From Escarpia spicata (taxonomy: Eukaryota; Annelida; Polychaeta; Sabellida; Siboglinidae): a DNA stretch of 64,000 nt. Where the stretch lies: NCBI GenBank assembly GCA_963995525.1, contig CAXEFP010000902.1, positions 1,054,001 to 1,118,000 on the forward strand. Reading direction: 5' to 3'. The position numbers and the translations under genes were made by a program. This document shows positions 32,896-44,528 of this stretch, piece by piece (positions within the stretch are counted from its first letter, which is position 1; every line of letters begins with the position of its first letter). Below the pieces are notes generated by a model, which did not search any database, was not told where the DNA came from, and saw only the letters and a list, made by a program, of their open reading frames with translations.

Positions 32896-33724
32896 CTTTG
32901 TAAAGTCTTTACATGCCCTTTGATTGCTACACTTGTCGCACTTAGTTGGATCATCTCAGTGATGTTTTCACTCATGGTGTCGATGTTGTCTAGTTCTTGT
33001 AGTGTCTCAAATTGATTTCGCAGTTAGAGTTGGGATTCAATCTTTTTTGTTCCTATTGTGTAGTATTTACACTTGACCGTCTCTGGTTTATCAACTTCTT
33101 CCTTTCAGCCTTCACGTCCAGTTTGATGTTGCTCATTACCCTTCTCTGGTCACTTCCGATGTTCACTTGGTTGATGACAATTATGTCAGTCATCATGTCT
33201 GGCCTGTTTGTCAGGATGTAGTCAATTTCGTTCTTCGTTTCTCCATTTGGGCTTTTCCACATCCATCTCCTTCCTGATTTCTTCTGAAACATTGTGTTCA
33301 TGATTTTGTACTTCCTTAATGTTGCCCTTTCAACCAAGGTGTCGCCTCTTTCATTTCTCACACGTAAGCCAAATTTGCCTGTTGCCGTTTCCAAAATGTT
33401 TGTTCGTTTCCCTACTTGCACAGTAAAGTCTCCCAACAGTTTGTTGCGCTTTGTTATGCATAGAACAAGTTCTGCTACTCTGGGGCTGATGCTGTTAACT
33501 GTCACTATATTGTCTTTCCATGTGTTTTTTATGAGAAAGCCTACTCCTGCTTGGCCGTTGTTCGCTGTGGAATGGTATAGTAGGTGGTCACTTTGTAAGG
33601 TTGTGAAGCATGAGCTCACAAGGATGTTATTGAAATGGTGCCCAGCTCTCCCAGGAGTCTCCCTTAAGTCACCGTCCACTTCCCAACTTTCGATATCTAA
33701 CATAATAATAGTATTATTTAACAC
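32896..33724 (-). mobile_element. RTE-clade LINE fragment: AP endonuclease and linker
   Basis: Minus strand. The endonuclease C-terminal half reads LLGDFTVQVGKR, GKFGLRVRNERGDTLVE, WMWKSPNGETKNEIDYILT and IGSDQRRVMSNIKL, followed by ERKKL and the linker QFETLQELDNIDTMSENITE. The GDF-x-x-x-VG, ERG-x-x-LV and NEIDYI motifs are those of RTE endonucleases (often annotated as craniofacial development protein 2-like). The family has His at SDH, here Gln (SDQ), so the copy is probably inactive. No RT follows at its 3' side (below 32,896). Confidence 0.8.
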
Positions 33725-33966
33725 AACATTTGAGAGATGATTTAACTTATGTTAACTTTTATTACTATTTTTACGTCAAAATTATGATAGATTTGTGTAA
33801 ACATGTGTGTGCACATAAACTTATTTGACATTTTTTATATTGCCTGTGTATTTGTTTTATGGACTGACACTCCACATGAATCCCCCCAAGGGATAATAAA
33901 TTATTGTCATCGTTATTGTCACAGAGTTCTCACAAACGTAACCACAGTGGTGCCCCCTGGTTGTAG

Positions 33967-34068
33967 GAGGAGGCACGACTCGCAAAGGTGGAAGATAAAA
34001 TGGATGCCTTGAGTCAGCAGAAGTCTAATCAGTTACTTGACCTCGGCAAGATGGAACAGGATGCGGAA
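33967..34068 (+). CDS. RAD50: RAD50 exon (partial gene, exon 1 in window)
   Basis: 102 bp after a TTGTAG acceptor and before a GTAAGT donor, phase 0 to 0. It codes EEARLAKVEDKMDALSQQKS and then NQLLDLGKMEQDAE, a Glu/Lys/Gln-rich coiled coil. Joined to the next exon (RHKQQTKKRDDPIRSLA), it aligns without gaps over 32 residues to the animal RAD50 segment preceding SLATQLEL, by recall of the vertebrate sequence. RAD50 is the SMC-like ATPase of the MRE11-RAD50-NBS1 complex that tethers and processes DNA double-strand breaks. These residues belong to the ascending coiled-coil arm, before the zinc hook. The ATPase N-terminus should lie upstream but was not found in this window. Confidence 0.8.
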
Positions 34069-34992
34069 GTAAGTACAGCACTCTGTCAAAAAGTAGTATA
34101 CCCCCGGTACATGTCAAACTTGTGGACCGTCATCTGCCAGCAGTTGTTAGAATGTTGTTGCATTAAAAGAGACAGGTCTGTTCCTAGCCTTTCATTTATT
34201 AGTTAATATAGTGTTCTTAAGACAATAACTATGTGGAAGGTATATCGCCCGCCAAATTGTGATTACTAATCCTGTCGCAATGTTCACATTTTTGAATGTA
34301 CGACCCCGGAGCATGTTTAAATAGTAAACAAAACGTCCAGTTTAAAAACAAGTCTTATTGGCAATATGAGCCGCGTTAATTGCAATACCCTTTGATGTTC
34401 GACAATGTCCCATTTTCCCACATTCAACACAGCAGACTTCCTGTTACAAATGACTGCACTCGCTAATTCCGGGTAGAGGAACTGACTGACTCCCTTTATG
34501 TGTAGAGATGAGGTGAAGAGTCTCAAGCAGGGACTGCTCTACACGTACACACCTAATCATTCTTACCAACACTTTTCCTTAAATTTGCACAGATTGGCTA
34601 CATAGTCCAGTACACTAGCTGTTGCTATGCCTGGCCAGATGCTCATTTTAAATAAGCCAATCACATTGAAAACAGATGATTCAAACTGTACAATAGACAA
34701 AGAAGCAGATGTGACTGTCATCATGTTCAAAGTGGTGTGCATTTGTGCTTTATGAGAATGTTTTAAAAAGTATTCTTGTTGAGTGTTTGTTGGTTGTAAT
34801 TATTAAACAAACAACGCATATTACATAAACCGTTCACATGCTGTGTACTTTAATGTCAGTGAAGGTGATTGACGGTGAACTAAATGACTTGAGGGAGTTT
34901 CAGACTGTTTAGTTATTTCTTGATGACAGGGACTATTTGCTACTGCCCTGACCAGTCAAGTGAAAACTTTAAATATTCTGCGACTCTTACAG
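34069..34992 (+). other. RAD50 intron 1
   Basis: 924 bp, GTAAGT to TTACAG. No other feature recognised. Confidence 0.65.
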
Positions 34993-35062
34993 AGACACAA
35001 GCAGCAGACAAAGAAACGGGATGATCCGATACGTTCCCTAGCCCAGGAATACCACTTTGAGG
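34993..35062 (+). CDS. RAD50: RAD50 exon 2 in window
   Basis: 70 bp after CTCTTACAG, before GTAAGA; phase 0 in, phase 1 out. Codes RHKQQTKKRDDPIRSLAQEY and HFE(G), matching the RAD50 stretch R-x-R-D-x-x-I-x-S-L-A. An upstream AG at 34,929 would also give an open frame, but the extra residues break the gap-free alignment, so the nearer acceptor was chosen. The next visible exon starts in phase 0, so at least one exon (phase 1 to 0, about 40 residues by comparison with vertebrates) is missing or unrecognised. Confidence 0.75.
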
Positions 35063-35641
35063 GTAAGACCAACTAATTGACTGACATTTCTAATAGGTCA
35101 TGCCACATCAAATCACTGGATGGTCAAACACATTATGTCTTCTGACATCTTCAATATTTTTAACAGACAATCCTCAAATACGCAAACAAACAACTAAAAT
35201 GTTTGTTTCCTACTCCTAGTAGCTTCTGAAATAAAACATTTTTGTGACCCCAATTATACCCATTTTTGCATTTAAATTTCCAGGTACTGATATTATTGTA
35301 AATTCAATTATGCTATCCATTTCTGGGAATCACTTGAAAGAATGCTTTGTTGAACGTTAAATAAGTTATGGTTTATCTGATGATCATCCGAAGACTAAGT
35401 TGAGGAGGCAAATTTTTAGCACATTAGTATTTTAAATATGTATGATTATTTATAGTTATATGTGTTATTAATTTAATTTCCATGACCTTTATACAGCGTC
35501 CACACGCACACAGACACACACACACATACACACACACTCATCCTCACTCACTCACTCACTCACTCACTCACTCACTCACTCACTCACTCACTCACTCACT
35601 CACTCACTCACTCACTCACTCACTTGCCGTGACTGTTGCAG
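35063..35641 (+). other. RAD50 intron region where an exon is expected
   Basis: Phase and alignment both demand coding sequence here, but none could be found. The right end is simple sequence. Confidence 0.5.
35501..35626. repeat. CA and CTCA microsatellite next to a splice acceptor
   Basis: CA-rich tract passing into about 23 copies of CACT/CTCA, ending about 15 bp before the GTTGCAG acceptor of RAD50 exon 3. It lies where the polypyrimidine tract should be. Confidence 0.92.
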
Positions 35642-35740
35642 TTGAAGTACGAGAGAGAGGAGACGGAGCTACAGGATCATATAGAGAGGAGCCAGAAGAC
35701 AGCGCTGGAGACAAGCAAGACGATGAAGAACAACACCCTT
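35642..35740 (+). CDS. RAD50: RAD50 exon 3 in window
   Basis: 99 bp between TGTTGCAG and GTTAGT, phase 0 to 0, 33 residues: LKYEREETELQDHIERSQKT then ALETSKTMKNNTL. It fits the RAD50 segment that precedes the KQNELK motif, in length and heptad character. A second frame is open but gives acidic, low-complexity protein that cannot join exon 4. The donor GTTAGT is weaker than its neighbours. Confidence 0.72.
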
Positions 35741-36039
35741 GTTAGTACCAGTTGTCCCTTCGCCTCCCGTAGCTCCCTGGCCATAGTGTAAACACGATGT
35801 AACGCATCCACACAACGGTAGCTGTTCCTGCAACAACCAAAACTTCAAATATCTATGTAGGAATATTGTTAAGTTATCTGGCAATACTAGATGACACTCA
35901 GCAACTAACCAAGGGCAGATAGTATCACCGTTACCGTACTTTATCTTAAACTTGTTCCTACTGACTATTTCATTTTTAGTCTTTTGGCCGAAGGTCCAAG
36001 GGACTATTGCCATCACTCTGCGTCTGCCGTCCGCCGTTA

Positions 36040-36350
36040 GCTGCCGTATCTCAGAAACCGTTCAGCAACTTTGTCTCAAATTTTGCATAGATATAGCTTA
36101 GGGCACTGCCACTATGCACGAGAAATCTGTATTTGATTGACTCATTTTAAGAGCTCCCTAGGCCTTCCAAGGACCCCAAAACTGTTAAAAATGTAACATT
36201 TTGCCTATTTTTTTCAAACACTGTTCAGCAACTTTTTTTCTAATTTTGCATATATGTATCTTAGGGTGCTGCACTATATACAAGAAATCTGTATTTGATT
36301 GAATCATTCTAAGGGCACCTAAGGGGCCCCCAAAGTGCAAAAGTTTTACA
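36040..36350. repeat. Two direct copies of a repeat of about 165 bp
   Basis: GTTCAGCAACTTT, TTTTGCATA, CTTAGGG and AGAAATCTGTATTTGATTGA occur in the same order in both halves, starting near 36,060 and 36,226. The copies have drifted at many positions, so the duplication is old. Confidence 0.8.
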
Positions 36351-37780
36351 TTATCTAGTGATGTGGTTTTGAGACGGGCCCTTGAGACCACCCCCAACAG
36401 TAGATTTTGTTTAAAGTGCCACAAAGAAAACTGTGACTAATCTCTGCAGCCTAGTGCTAGTGTTCCATTGAGACCTCGACTAATCTTTAATTGGTGACAG
36501 GGTCCAGGCAGAGTTAGACTGAACAGTTGCCTAAAACTTGTAAACTGTATCTTCAAAACTATTGATTTTCTATAATTGCAAGTTGTGTTTATTTTGATGT
36601 TCAATTAATTATTATAAAATGGTGTGACTGTGGTGTTTATTTATTAAAGATATATTGTCTGTAGAAACCTGTAGGTGACAAACATAGAACATTTATATTC
36701 TGGACAACTATAGAGTGAAATATCCTACACTTTATTGATATCAAATGCATTCTACTGTTCTGTTTACGTTTGCCATGCCTTGTGTAGACATGGTACTGTC
36801 AGAGCAGGTGAATATTGTAAAAAAATAATTTCCCAAAAATATTCTGAACATTTTCGTCTGTAACCAAGCAGGAAGTCTAACAGTGTCCTGACCCCAAATA
36901 GGCATGGTGATTTTGGAGAAAAATGTTGAAAACAACACGCATTATAGGTACCAATGTTACGAGCACTCTGCAATTTTATTTTTGTTAATCCCTCCAGGTG
37001 TTTGTGCTTTGTGCACATTTCAAAGGTGCCACCAAACTTGGCAAGGCACTAGAAAAATCAGCACTTCGCTGTTGGACAATTTGTAATCCAGCACAATGTT
37101 CTCAGGTGGCACTATGAACTCCTGATACAGTTTTCCAGAAAGTCCAATGTGTGTTTTATAAGAAAATTCAATACTGCCAGTTGTTACGTTACATTCAAAT
37201 TTGTATTGATTTTTTGACCTTGTGTCCTGTTTACAAAGGTAAACATCAACAAAAAGTCACATTAGGGTGTGAATTCCTCAAAGGCCAGATGTGTTGAGCA
37301 GTTCAATTACATAATATTACACAGCCTAATTAGCAGACATTCAGAAAACAATGCCACTTGCTTGATTGGCCAGAAGGTCCAGTCAGTAGACAGATCTGAT
37401 AACAGGCTCTGGCTGTGGCTGACTCCAGCTAATCACTGTCCTCAGACTTCATTAGGGTCAATGACAACATCTTCAGGTGTGTTTAGTTAACTGAAGGAAA
37501 CAAAAACGATTGATGAATCACCCTGCTGCAATGTTATTTGTTAATTTTCAATACATATTTTCAAAATGAGGCTTAACTACTGGCATACGCACCCCACCCC
37601 CCTTATAAGACATGTGTTCCGTCGCTGTGATTTGGAATTGCAGACTGATGAGAAGTCTGTAATATCCAAAAACGGTTTGTTTCATTCAGCTGTACTTTTG
37701 CCATACACATATTTTCAGTAATTGTTTCAAGATATTTGAAGTAAAATGCGTCTTCCGTGATTGTGCAATGACTATAGCGT

Positions 37781-38010
37781 GCTTCCGTTGCCAGGCTCTC
37801 TAATTGGGGTCAGCACACTGATAGTTTTCCCATTGGTGACCATGTTAACGTTTTGTCTGATTATAAGAAAACGTGACCTATAAAGTTTCTTAAACTTCTC
37901 ACCTGCTGTTATCATCATCTCATTGACATGCTGGTCGAGTTTAGTCAAAATCTAATATTTCTAGCTCTTGCAAAATGCCTGTATGTATGACACCGTCAAT
38001 ATTTACAAAT
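37781..38010 (-). repeat. Dispersed repeat R1, copy 2 (inverted)
   Basis: Reverse complement of the repeat at 24,855-25,090 across its whole length, including the CAATGAGATGATGATAACAG core and the AACGTTAACATGGTC core. It sits in a RAD50 intron. Confidence 0.7.
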
Positions 38011-38693
38011 GGATGCAGGCAGTAATCTGGCTAAAGGATCAACTAGCCAAATTGCTGCCAAATACCCTTCCACTTAGTAAAATCAGCTAAAAATACACAA
38101 TTTTACTGTCAACAACTTTCACATCTAGAAATCTGACTACACAAATGCACTTATGTCAGAGCAGGTGAATAATCTATAAAAAAAATATTTTTGCTGTTTC
38201 CAGTTAAAGTGTTGCATGCAGCTGATGATAATTATTGCTTCCCAGTAAATTGAACATGACATTAGTGAGTGAATGACATTATTCAGTAAAAATTATATAC
38301 ATGCAACAAGTACAAAAAACAGTCATATATGTATAATGTTATAATCAAGGATAACATGAAAGCACACAAAAGTACACTTATTTCCAATGTTATCCTACAA
38401 AATAATTTAAAAATATTGATAATAAAAACTTTATTAAATTTAAAAATATATAATAAATCAAACAATATATAAATATTCTCAAAGGAAGATATGAAAATAT
38501 AAAAATGTGAGTATTGTAATAAAACATGTAAACTAGTTAGACATTTTTATTATCCTACACACAAGTTGTAGGCCTCATCTAAATTGTGTTTACATAGCAT
38601 TCCTAAACACAACTGTTGTATCAAGCAGAAATGGCTGTAGCAGTATTTTTGTTGTAGTTGACCTTGTGACCTTATTTGTTATTTCATCTTCAG

Positions 38694-38795
38694 AAACAGA
38701 ATGCCGTTGAGATGAGAAACATAAAACAGGAGTTGAATGCAGCGGAAGTATCGGACCAGAAACTGGATGATGTAGTGCGAGAAATACGTATCACC
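38694..38795 (+). CDS. RAD50: RAD50 exon 4 in window
   Basis: 102 bp between CATCTTCAG and GTAAGT, phase 0 to 0. Codes KQNAVEMRNIKQELNAAEVS then DQKLDDVVREIRIT. It aligns with the vertebrate RAD50 segment beginning KQNELKNVKYEL, the same spacing to the next exon being kept. Coiled-coil heptads are visible. Confidence 0.85.
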
Positions 38796-39347
38796 GTAAG
38801 TAGCTACAAACTCACCTATCAGATATGTGATATGTTTGTTTGTAGTAATAATGAGAATCTCACCAATAAAATATGTGGTATATCAAATTCGTTCTATCCT
38901 GATTGGCGTACACCCCCTTTTTAGCAGTGTCTGACGCCGTGACAGTGATCTTTAAAACCAACCCTGACTGTTGAATCCATCATTGTGATTTTGTTTCTAC
39001 TAATGTCACACTAGATTCAAAGATCAGTAACAAAAAAATGAAAACCTCCTAAATGGTCCTACTTGACAGTGTTCTAGTGCCCTGTTATTCATAAGTGGTG
39101 CATTAGTCACTTGCCAGTCACGTCTGCTGAGATGGCTGTACCCAGAAACACAAGAAAATGGGTGCACACCCCTGTACGCTTATTGGAATGCAAAATTTGA
39201 TTTTTGCGTTAAGCTTGCTGTATACGTAATAGAACAAATATGTATGTGCAGTTTAAATATCTCGGAAACAAAACTGAACACATAAACTGAATGCCGATTT
39301 CGTGAAAACTTACATTGTTGAGTTTGTTCATTGGTTTCTGTTTCCAG

Positions 39348-39460
39348 GAGGACGAACTGAAAGATACCGAGGAGTCAGTTGACCTTGACATTCTGAGGTC
39401 ACAGGTCACAACCCTGCAGAAAGAGAAAGAGAAACTAGACGTCGCAAGGAAAAGGCTTGA
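39348..39460 (+). CDS. RAD50: RAD50 exon 5 in window
   Basis: 113 bp between TTTCCAG and GTAAGT, phase 0 in, phase 2 out. Codes EDELKDTEESVDLDILRSQV then TTLQKEKEKLDVARKRL. It matches, without gaps, the RAD50 segment with E-x-E-L ... L-x-x-x-V-x-x-L-Q-x-E-K ... R-K-L-D. The split codon GA|T joins exon 6 to give Asp, as in RKLD of other animals. Confidence 0.87.
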
Positions 39461-40541
39461 GTAAGTTCTGTGAAGATTAACTTCTCTTGTTTACAAAGTT
39501 AATCCGTTGTAATGTTACTTGAAGACATTCCAGAAAGAATATCATGTGTATATATAACTTCTTCTTCTAAATGACACGTCTCTCACAGGCATTGACGATC
39601 TTGACCCTCTAAACTGCACGGTCGTTTGAAGCAGTTCTGTTGTGCTCCTTCCACACCAGGTTAACATAGTATTACATATTTTATCCTCTAGCATCATGTG
39701 GATCTTTATCCTTCAAGGATCCCTGTTGATACTATATGTTCTAACTTTCCCATTGTATCACCTATAAATCTTGCTTTTTGTTTTCTAATTTTGTTAATGA
39801 CCTTTCTTTTTGATTTGATTGTCATTTGGATGACTTCATTTCTTTTCTTCTCAGTCCATGAGACTGGCAGCATTCTTCTCAAAAAACAAAATTTCTGTGG
39901 TTTCTACGTCTGACTATAATTGTGTGTTAACGGTTTACTTCTATTAATTTAGGAAAATTATCATATTTTTCAAATTCCTCGTGGGTTAAGGGTTCTTACC
40001 AGACATTAAATGGAAGTGAATTGATTGTTCTCAACATAATATGTAACTTACATCAATCGTAGAAACCACGCGCACTCTGCAAAAGCTGCTAAAATGTACA
40101 TCATGTCAAACGTCTGGTAGGAATACTTTGGGAAATCATCTTCGATGTCTGAGTAAGTAGCGCCATCTAGAGGAAGGGAATTGTATTCGGAGGATAGGCA
40201 TTTTTACTATTACATTTAATCAAACTGAAAATGAAAAATAAAAAATGAAAAGAAAGACAATAAAAATTGTAAACATATTAAATGTACACAATCTGTAATG
40301 TAGTTTGTGAGTGGTGACGTCCTTTTATTACATGTGACACCTGACAATTTGGATGCAGTGGCACCCCCGTCTTTTGTGGGGTTTGATGCCCCTGTATTTA
40401 CACTTACTGATTATTGCACAGGGTACAGTGATTTTCTTTCACACCCTTTCAGTGCAGCGGTGTAGTGACACCCAACAATTTGAAGGGAGTGACACCCCCA
40501 TCATTTGTGGGTTGTGACACCCCCCATTGTGCATGTTGTAG
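39461..40541 (+). other. RAD50 intron 5
   Basis: 1,081 bp. Near its right end two direct copies of about 58 bp (40,335-40,392 and 40,464-40,523) share ACAATTTG and TGGCACCCCC/TGACACCCCC with CATTTGTGG-like text. Nothing else recognised. Confidence 0.6.
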
Positions 40542-40634
40542 TAATGAGATGAATCAGATGAGCCTGGAGTCGACTGTACGAACTCAGCTGAGTGTGTACT
40601 GCAAAGACAAGACGGCTAAGGAGGAACACATACG
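40542..40634 (+). CDS. RAD50: RAD50 exon 6 in window, last recognised
   Basis: 93 bp between ATGTTGTAG and GTGACT, phase 2 to 2. Codes (D)NEMNQMSLESTVRTQLSVYC then KDKTAKEEHIR. It matches the RAD50 segment E-M-x-Q-L ... T-R-T-Q-M ... K-D-K-A-x-K-(D/E)-E-x-I-R. The donor GTGACT is non-optimal. The next RAD50 residues (before the zinc hook) could not be found anywhere to 64,000. Confidence 0.85.
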
Positions 40635-40939
40635 GTGACTGTGACACATTTCTATCTAAACCCTTTAGACTTCGAATGGCCGAAAGCGGCCAGGCACAGG
40701 TTTTCTTGAGCGGCTGCAAACGGCCTCAAACTTTTCATAACTTTGACAACACGTGGAGGTGGCGTCCTCTTAGGGATACTTACGCAACTTGTTTCACTGG
40801 ATTCTTCAATTTCTTGAGTGTATCTGCTGTGTGCTAGGGGTATTTTTAAAATGGCTTTGTATTGGAAGTTTTTGAATGAGCGCTGTTTGAAAAAAATCAG
40901 CTGACAAAAAGTTGTGCACTGCCTTCTATGTAAACACTC

Positions 40940-42640
40940 CCAGACACAGCGTAATGTGTTTTGTCCTAATACTGATCCCTGTGATACGCCACTCAATACC
41001 CATTTCCAGTTTGAAGCCTCCCCATCAATTACTACACGTTGTCTTCTGTCAGTCAGCCATTGTTCTATCCAGTTTATTATACCATTTCCTATGCCATGGA
41101 CCTTTTTTAAGCAGTAATCGTTGATGTGGTACTTTGTCGAAAGCTTTTTGAAAATGTAAATATACGATATCTACTGTTGATCCCTCATCTAGCCACTTAG
41201 TGATGTCTTCCAAAAAACATAACATATTTGTTAAGCATGACCTCGCTTTAAAAAACCATGTTGAGATGGGTTTATCAAGTTTTGTTTAACAAGAAAATCC
41301 ACCATGTGATCTTTAATTAGTCTTTCTAATAATTTACAAATCACTGATGTTAAACTCACTGGTCTATAGTTCTCTGACTTGTTTCTTGAACCTTTTTTGA
41401 ATAACGGTATAATGTTTGCTTCTTTCCATTCTAAAGGAACCACTCCCTCTTCTAATGACAAGTTGAAAACTGTTGCAAGTGGTATGCTAATTTGTTCTAC
41501 AATTTCCAATAGTAGTTTGGGTGGAATACCATCCACTCCAGTTGATTTATTATCCTTCATAGCCCTTACTTTCTTAGCTACCATTTCCGGGGTTACAATT
41601 AATTTTCCTAAATAGTCTTAATCTGCCCCGTTGAACTTAGCCTCTGGTATAGGAAGTGAACTAATATCTTCCCTGGTAAACACTGAACTAAAGTACTCAT
41701 TCAGGTCTTCTGTCATTAAGAATCCCTCTAATATTATATTTCCAGCACTATCTTCTAGAGGACCGACCTTATCCTGAACTTTCTGTTTGCTTCGAACATA
41801 CGCATAAAAACTCTTGCTGTCATGTTTTATATTACTAACTAATTGTTGTTCATAGCTTCTCTTTGAATTTCTAATTTCAGCTGTAGCTTGGTTAAGTGCT
41901 TTTTTGTAACTGTTGTAGTCTTCATCATTTCCAGTACATCTAAATGACTTCCACATCATTTGTTTATACTTAATTTTTCTAATGGCTTCTTTCGATAAGT
42001 GTTTCTTTTTGGACCGTTTTCCTTGTTTTTTGAAGGGTACAAATTTATCGACTATGCACTTAATTTCACTCTTTAATATGTTCCAGCATTCTGTTGCCGT
42101 CTTATTTTTCAGTGTCTTATTCCAGTCTATCTTTGCTAAATATTTCCTCATGTCCTTTTACCTTCCTTTGTGGAAATTTCTCCTATACTGCTTTTTACTA
42201 TTCCTTTCTGATTTTATTTTGATGGTAAAATGTATCTGGTTGTGATCGCTACTCCCCAGTGGCTCACATATCTTGACATTGTCAACTAATTCATTCTCTG
42301 AGGACAAAACTATGTCTAACACATTCTCACCCCTGGTTGGTTCTAGCACATGTTGAGAAAGGAATGTATCTTGAACTAAAACTAAAAACTTGTGGTCCTC
42401 TCTCCCCATACTCTGTAAAGATTTCCATTGTTAAAATGGAACAATGATAATGATTGTTAAAATCCCCCATAATAATACAGTCCCGTTTGTTTACTTCCCT
42501 TATAGCGTTTTGTATTTTTTCATTCTCTTCTATGCTTATGTTTGGACTTCGATAAACTAACCCAACTGTTAACGTTGAGTTTCCTGTAACTATGTTACAC
42601 CAAACAGTAATCTGTATCTTAAACATGCAAACTCCACAAT
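40940..42640 (-). mobile_element. CR1 copy, minus strand, truncated: endonuclease and first half of RT
   Basis: Pieces on the minus strand: 42,644-42,327 (VWCNIVTGNSTLTVGLVYRS, IIMGDFNNH), 42,409-42,158 (VLEPTRGENVLDIVL, LGSSDHNQIHFTIK), 42,151-41,618 (linker, KKHLSKEAIRKIKYKQ), 41,584-41,231 (NKSTGVDGIPPKLLLE, NYRPVSLTSVICKLLERL), then palm remnants down to about 40,965 (SGVSQGSVLG). It is almost colinear with the plus-strand copy at 44.77 kb. The catalytic endonuclease motifs GDFN and SDH are visible. Frameshifts occur near 42,430, 42,155, 41,600 and 41,230. Confidence 0.87.
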
Positions 42641-43496
42641 ACATAACACCGAAAACACGTGAGTGCGTGTGTGCGTGTGCTACGCAAGATCCATACGAAT
42701 AGTTTTAGTCGTGCCAATCTAATCAATGTAAAATTATAAAAAAATAGACAATTCTGCGGGTGAACAAAAAATAAGTAGAAAGGTAAGTTCTTATATAGCG
42801 CAGCATCCATTCCTCAGGACTGCTCAAAGCGCTTTACACTTTACTCCCTGGTAGACCTGTTCAATCGAACACCCTCTCGACTTCTCTTGGAAGAATTTAG
42901 CCACGTTGCAATTAATGTGGGAAGACTATTCGTACACAAATATCCACCACTGTCTATAGCCAGGTACTCATTCATACAGCTGACTGAACTGAAGCAATGT
43001 AGAGTACACGAATTTGCCCAAGGTTCGTTGCAATTCTTTTGTTGCATCCCGCATCAGCATACTGTTTCCTTGCATATGCTTGCTTTAGGCTTAACAAAGT
43101 GACGCCACATGCTGACAGCTGCATGTCTATCCGGACAACTTAGGCGGGGCTCAGTGGCACCACAAGGGTGATGATGACGGAATCACTGTACACAACATAA
43201 TACGAATTTATTGTCCAATAATAATAGATACATCGGATAACTTTCTTCTGCTTGCTGAGCATAAAGAGAATACAAGGTATTGTTAGTAAACATAGTTAAA
43301 CGTAGTGCATACAAAAATAAGTTTATGATAGTAATACAAACGTGAGAGTAGTTAATGCATAATTTACATATTTTAACGGTCGGCTAGCTTATGGTGGTTT
43401 GTTAACTCAAAGTTTGTTTAGGTGAATTATGGCATGGGGAACGAACCTGTTTTTGTACATCTTGTTTGGTTGTTTACTTGCTTGTGTGTATGCGCG

Positions 43497-43700
43497 CAAA
43501 CGTGCGTGTGTGTGTGTGTGTGTGTGTGTGCGCTCGCGCGTGTGTTTGTGTGATTCGTGTTTTTGTTTGTGCTTGTGTGTGTTTTTGTATGAGAGTGCGT
43601 TCGTGTATGTACCCATGCGTGCGTGTATGTCTGATTGTGCATTATCGTGTGCGTGTTTGTGTGTATGTGTGTGTGTGTGTGTGTGTTTGTGAATGTGCGC
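43497..43700. repeat. GT-rich microsatellite region
   Basis: GTGTGTGT runs interrupted by GCGC, TTTG and CATGC, with a long uninterrupted GT run near 43,505-43,530 and another near 43,665-43,686. Confidence 0.9.
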
Positions 43701-44492
43701 GGGTGTCTATGTGTGCGTGCGGCGTATACATATAGCATATATAATAAAATAAAACTAAAATAAAACATACCATAGGCGCGCGATCGGGGGGCAACTTCCC
43801 CCTGGAATTTTTCCCGTGGGGGGTTCAGACATAATTAATGTTCTGCCCCCCCTCCTCATTAAATGTGAGCGTGAATGTTTGTTCGTTACCGCAAAGACGC
43901 CAGTGACGCGACTTGGTGCTCCCGACGTTATTGCGCGCGTCCTCGTTCACTTCGTCCGTACTCCGACTGATGGTGAGGGGTCGACTGGACTACCCTTTAT
44001 ACGTCACAACCACCTTAGCATCGATCTAGCTGTTGAAGGAGGAGGTTACCCGCACCATTTCACTAGCACCTCGCCCCCCCCCTCTTGCCCACCTTGCGAC
44101 GTTGTATAACCGTCGATAAAATGTACGTATGTATGCACGCGCGCGCGTGCGTGCGTGTGTATGTGTGTGTGTGCGAACATGCGTGCGTGTGTGTGCGAAC
44201 ATGCGTGCGTGTGTGCATGCGTGCGCGCTTATTGGCCAAAAAGTAAATTTGCCGAGCGTCAATTTTTAGAAAATCGCCTTTGTTTCGATTCTCGACGTTT
44301 TTGCCGTCGAGCAGTTTTGGATTCGAGCTGTTTGCCGCCGTATGTGTTCCAGGCTCTCACAATTCCAATTAGAGCAATTTTTATTTATGCCGCTTACAAT
44401 TGCCGTACGTCAAGGTTTGCCGTTGCCATCGGCATGTATATTAGGCCTTTTGTACTATATTTATACACCTTCGTTAAACAAACTGACACCTT

Positions 44493-44494
44493 TA

Positions 44495-44526
<32 letters not shown>
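44493..44526. repeat. AT dinucleotide tract
   Basis: About 17 uninterrupted AT dinucleotides. Confidence 0.93.

Positions 44527-44528
<2 letters not shown>

Larger units (their letters stand above)
35741..38693 (+). other. RAD50 intron 3, 2.95 kb, repeat-rich
   Basis: Contains a direct duplication (36,040-36,350) and the inverted R1 copy (37,781-38,010). The short ORFs in it lack any coding signal. Confidence 0.6.

Noticed and set aside
34930..34992. Longer RAD50 exon 2 starting at the AG at 34,929
   Set aside because: The frame is open (GLFATALTSQVKTLN...), but the extra 21 residues would break a gap-free alignment with RAD50; the CTCTTACAG acceptor is better.
35642..35740. Alternative frame of RAD50 exon 3 (EVRERGDGATGSY...) that would suit the phase of exon 2
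   Set aside because: It runs into TAG before a donor that suits exon 4 and is not coiled-coil-like. The phase conflict is better explained by a missing exon.
36185..39913. Several 60-85 codon ORFs in RAD50 introns
   Set aside because: No motif, no splice context, AT-driven composition; ordinary chance ORFs.
33967..40634. Coiled-coil exons as the domain I/II rod of a laminin alpha chain linked to the laminin modules at 52-64 kb
   Set aside because: The residue patterns of exons 1-2 and 4-6 fit RAD50 in order, spacing and phase. Laminin alpha also lacks EGF modules between laminin G domains.
43407..43768. ORFs in the GT-rich tract (His/Thr or Val/Cys repeats)
   Set aside because: Simple-sequence translations on both strands.
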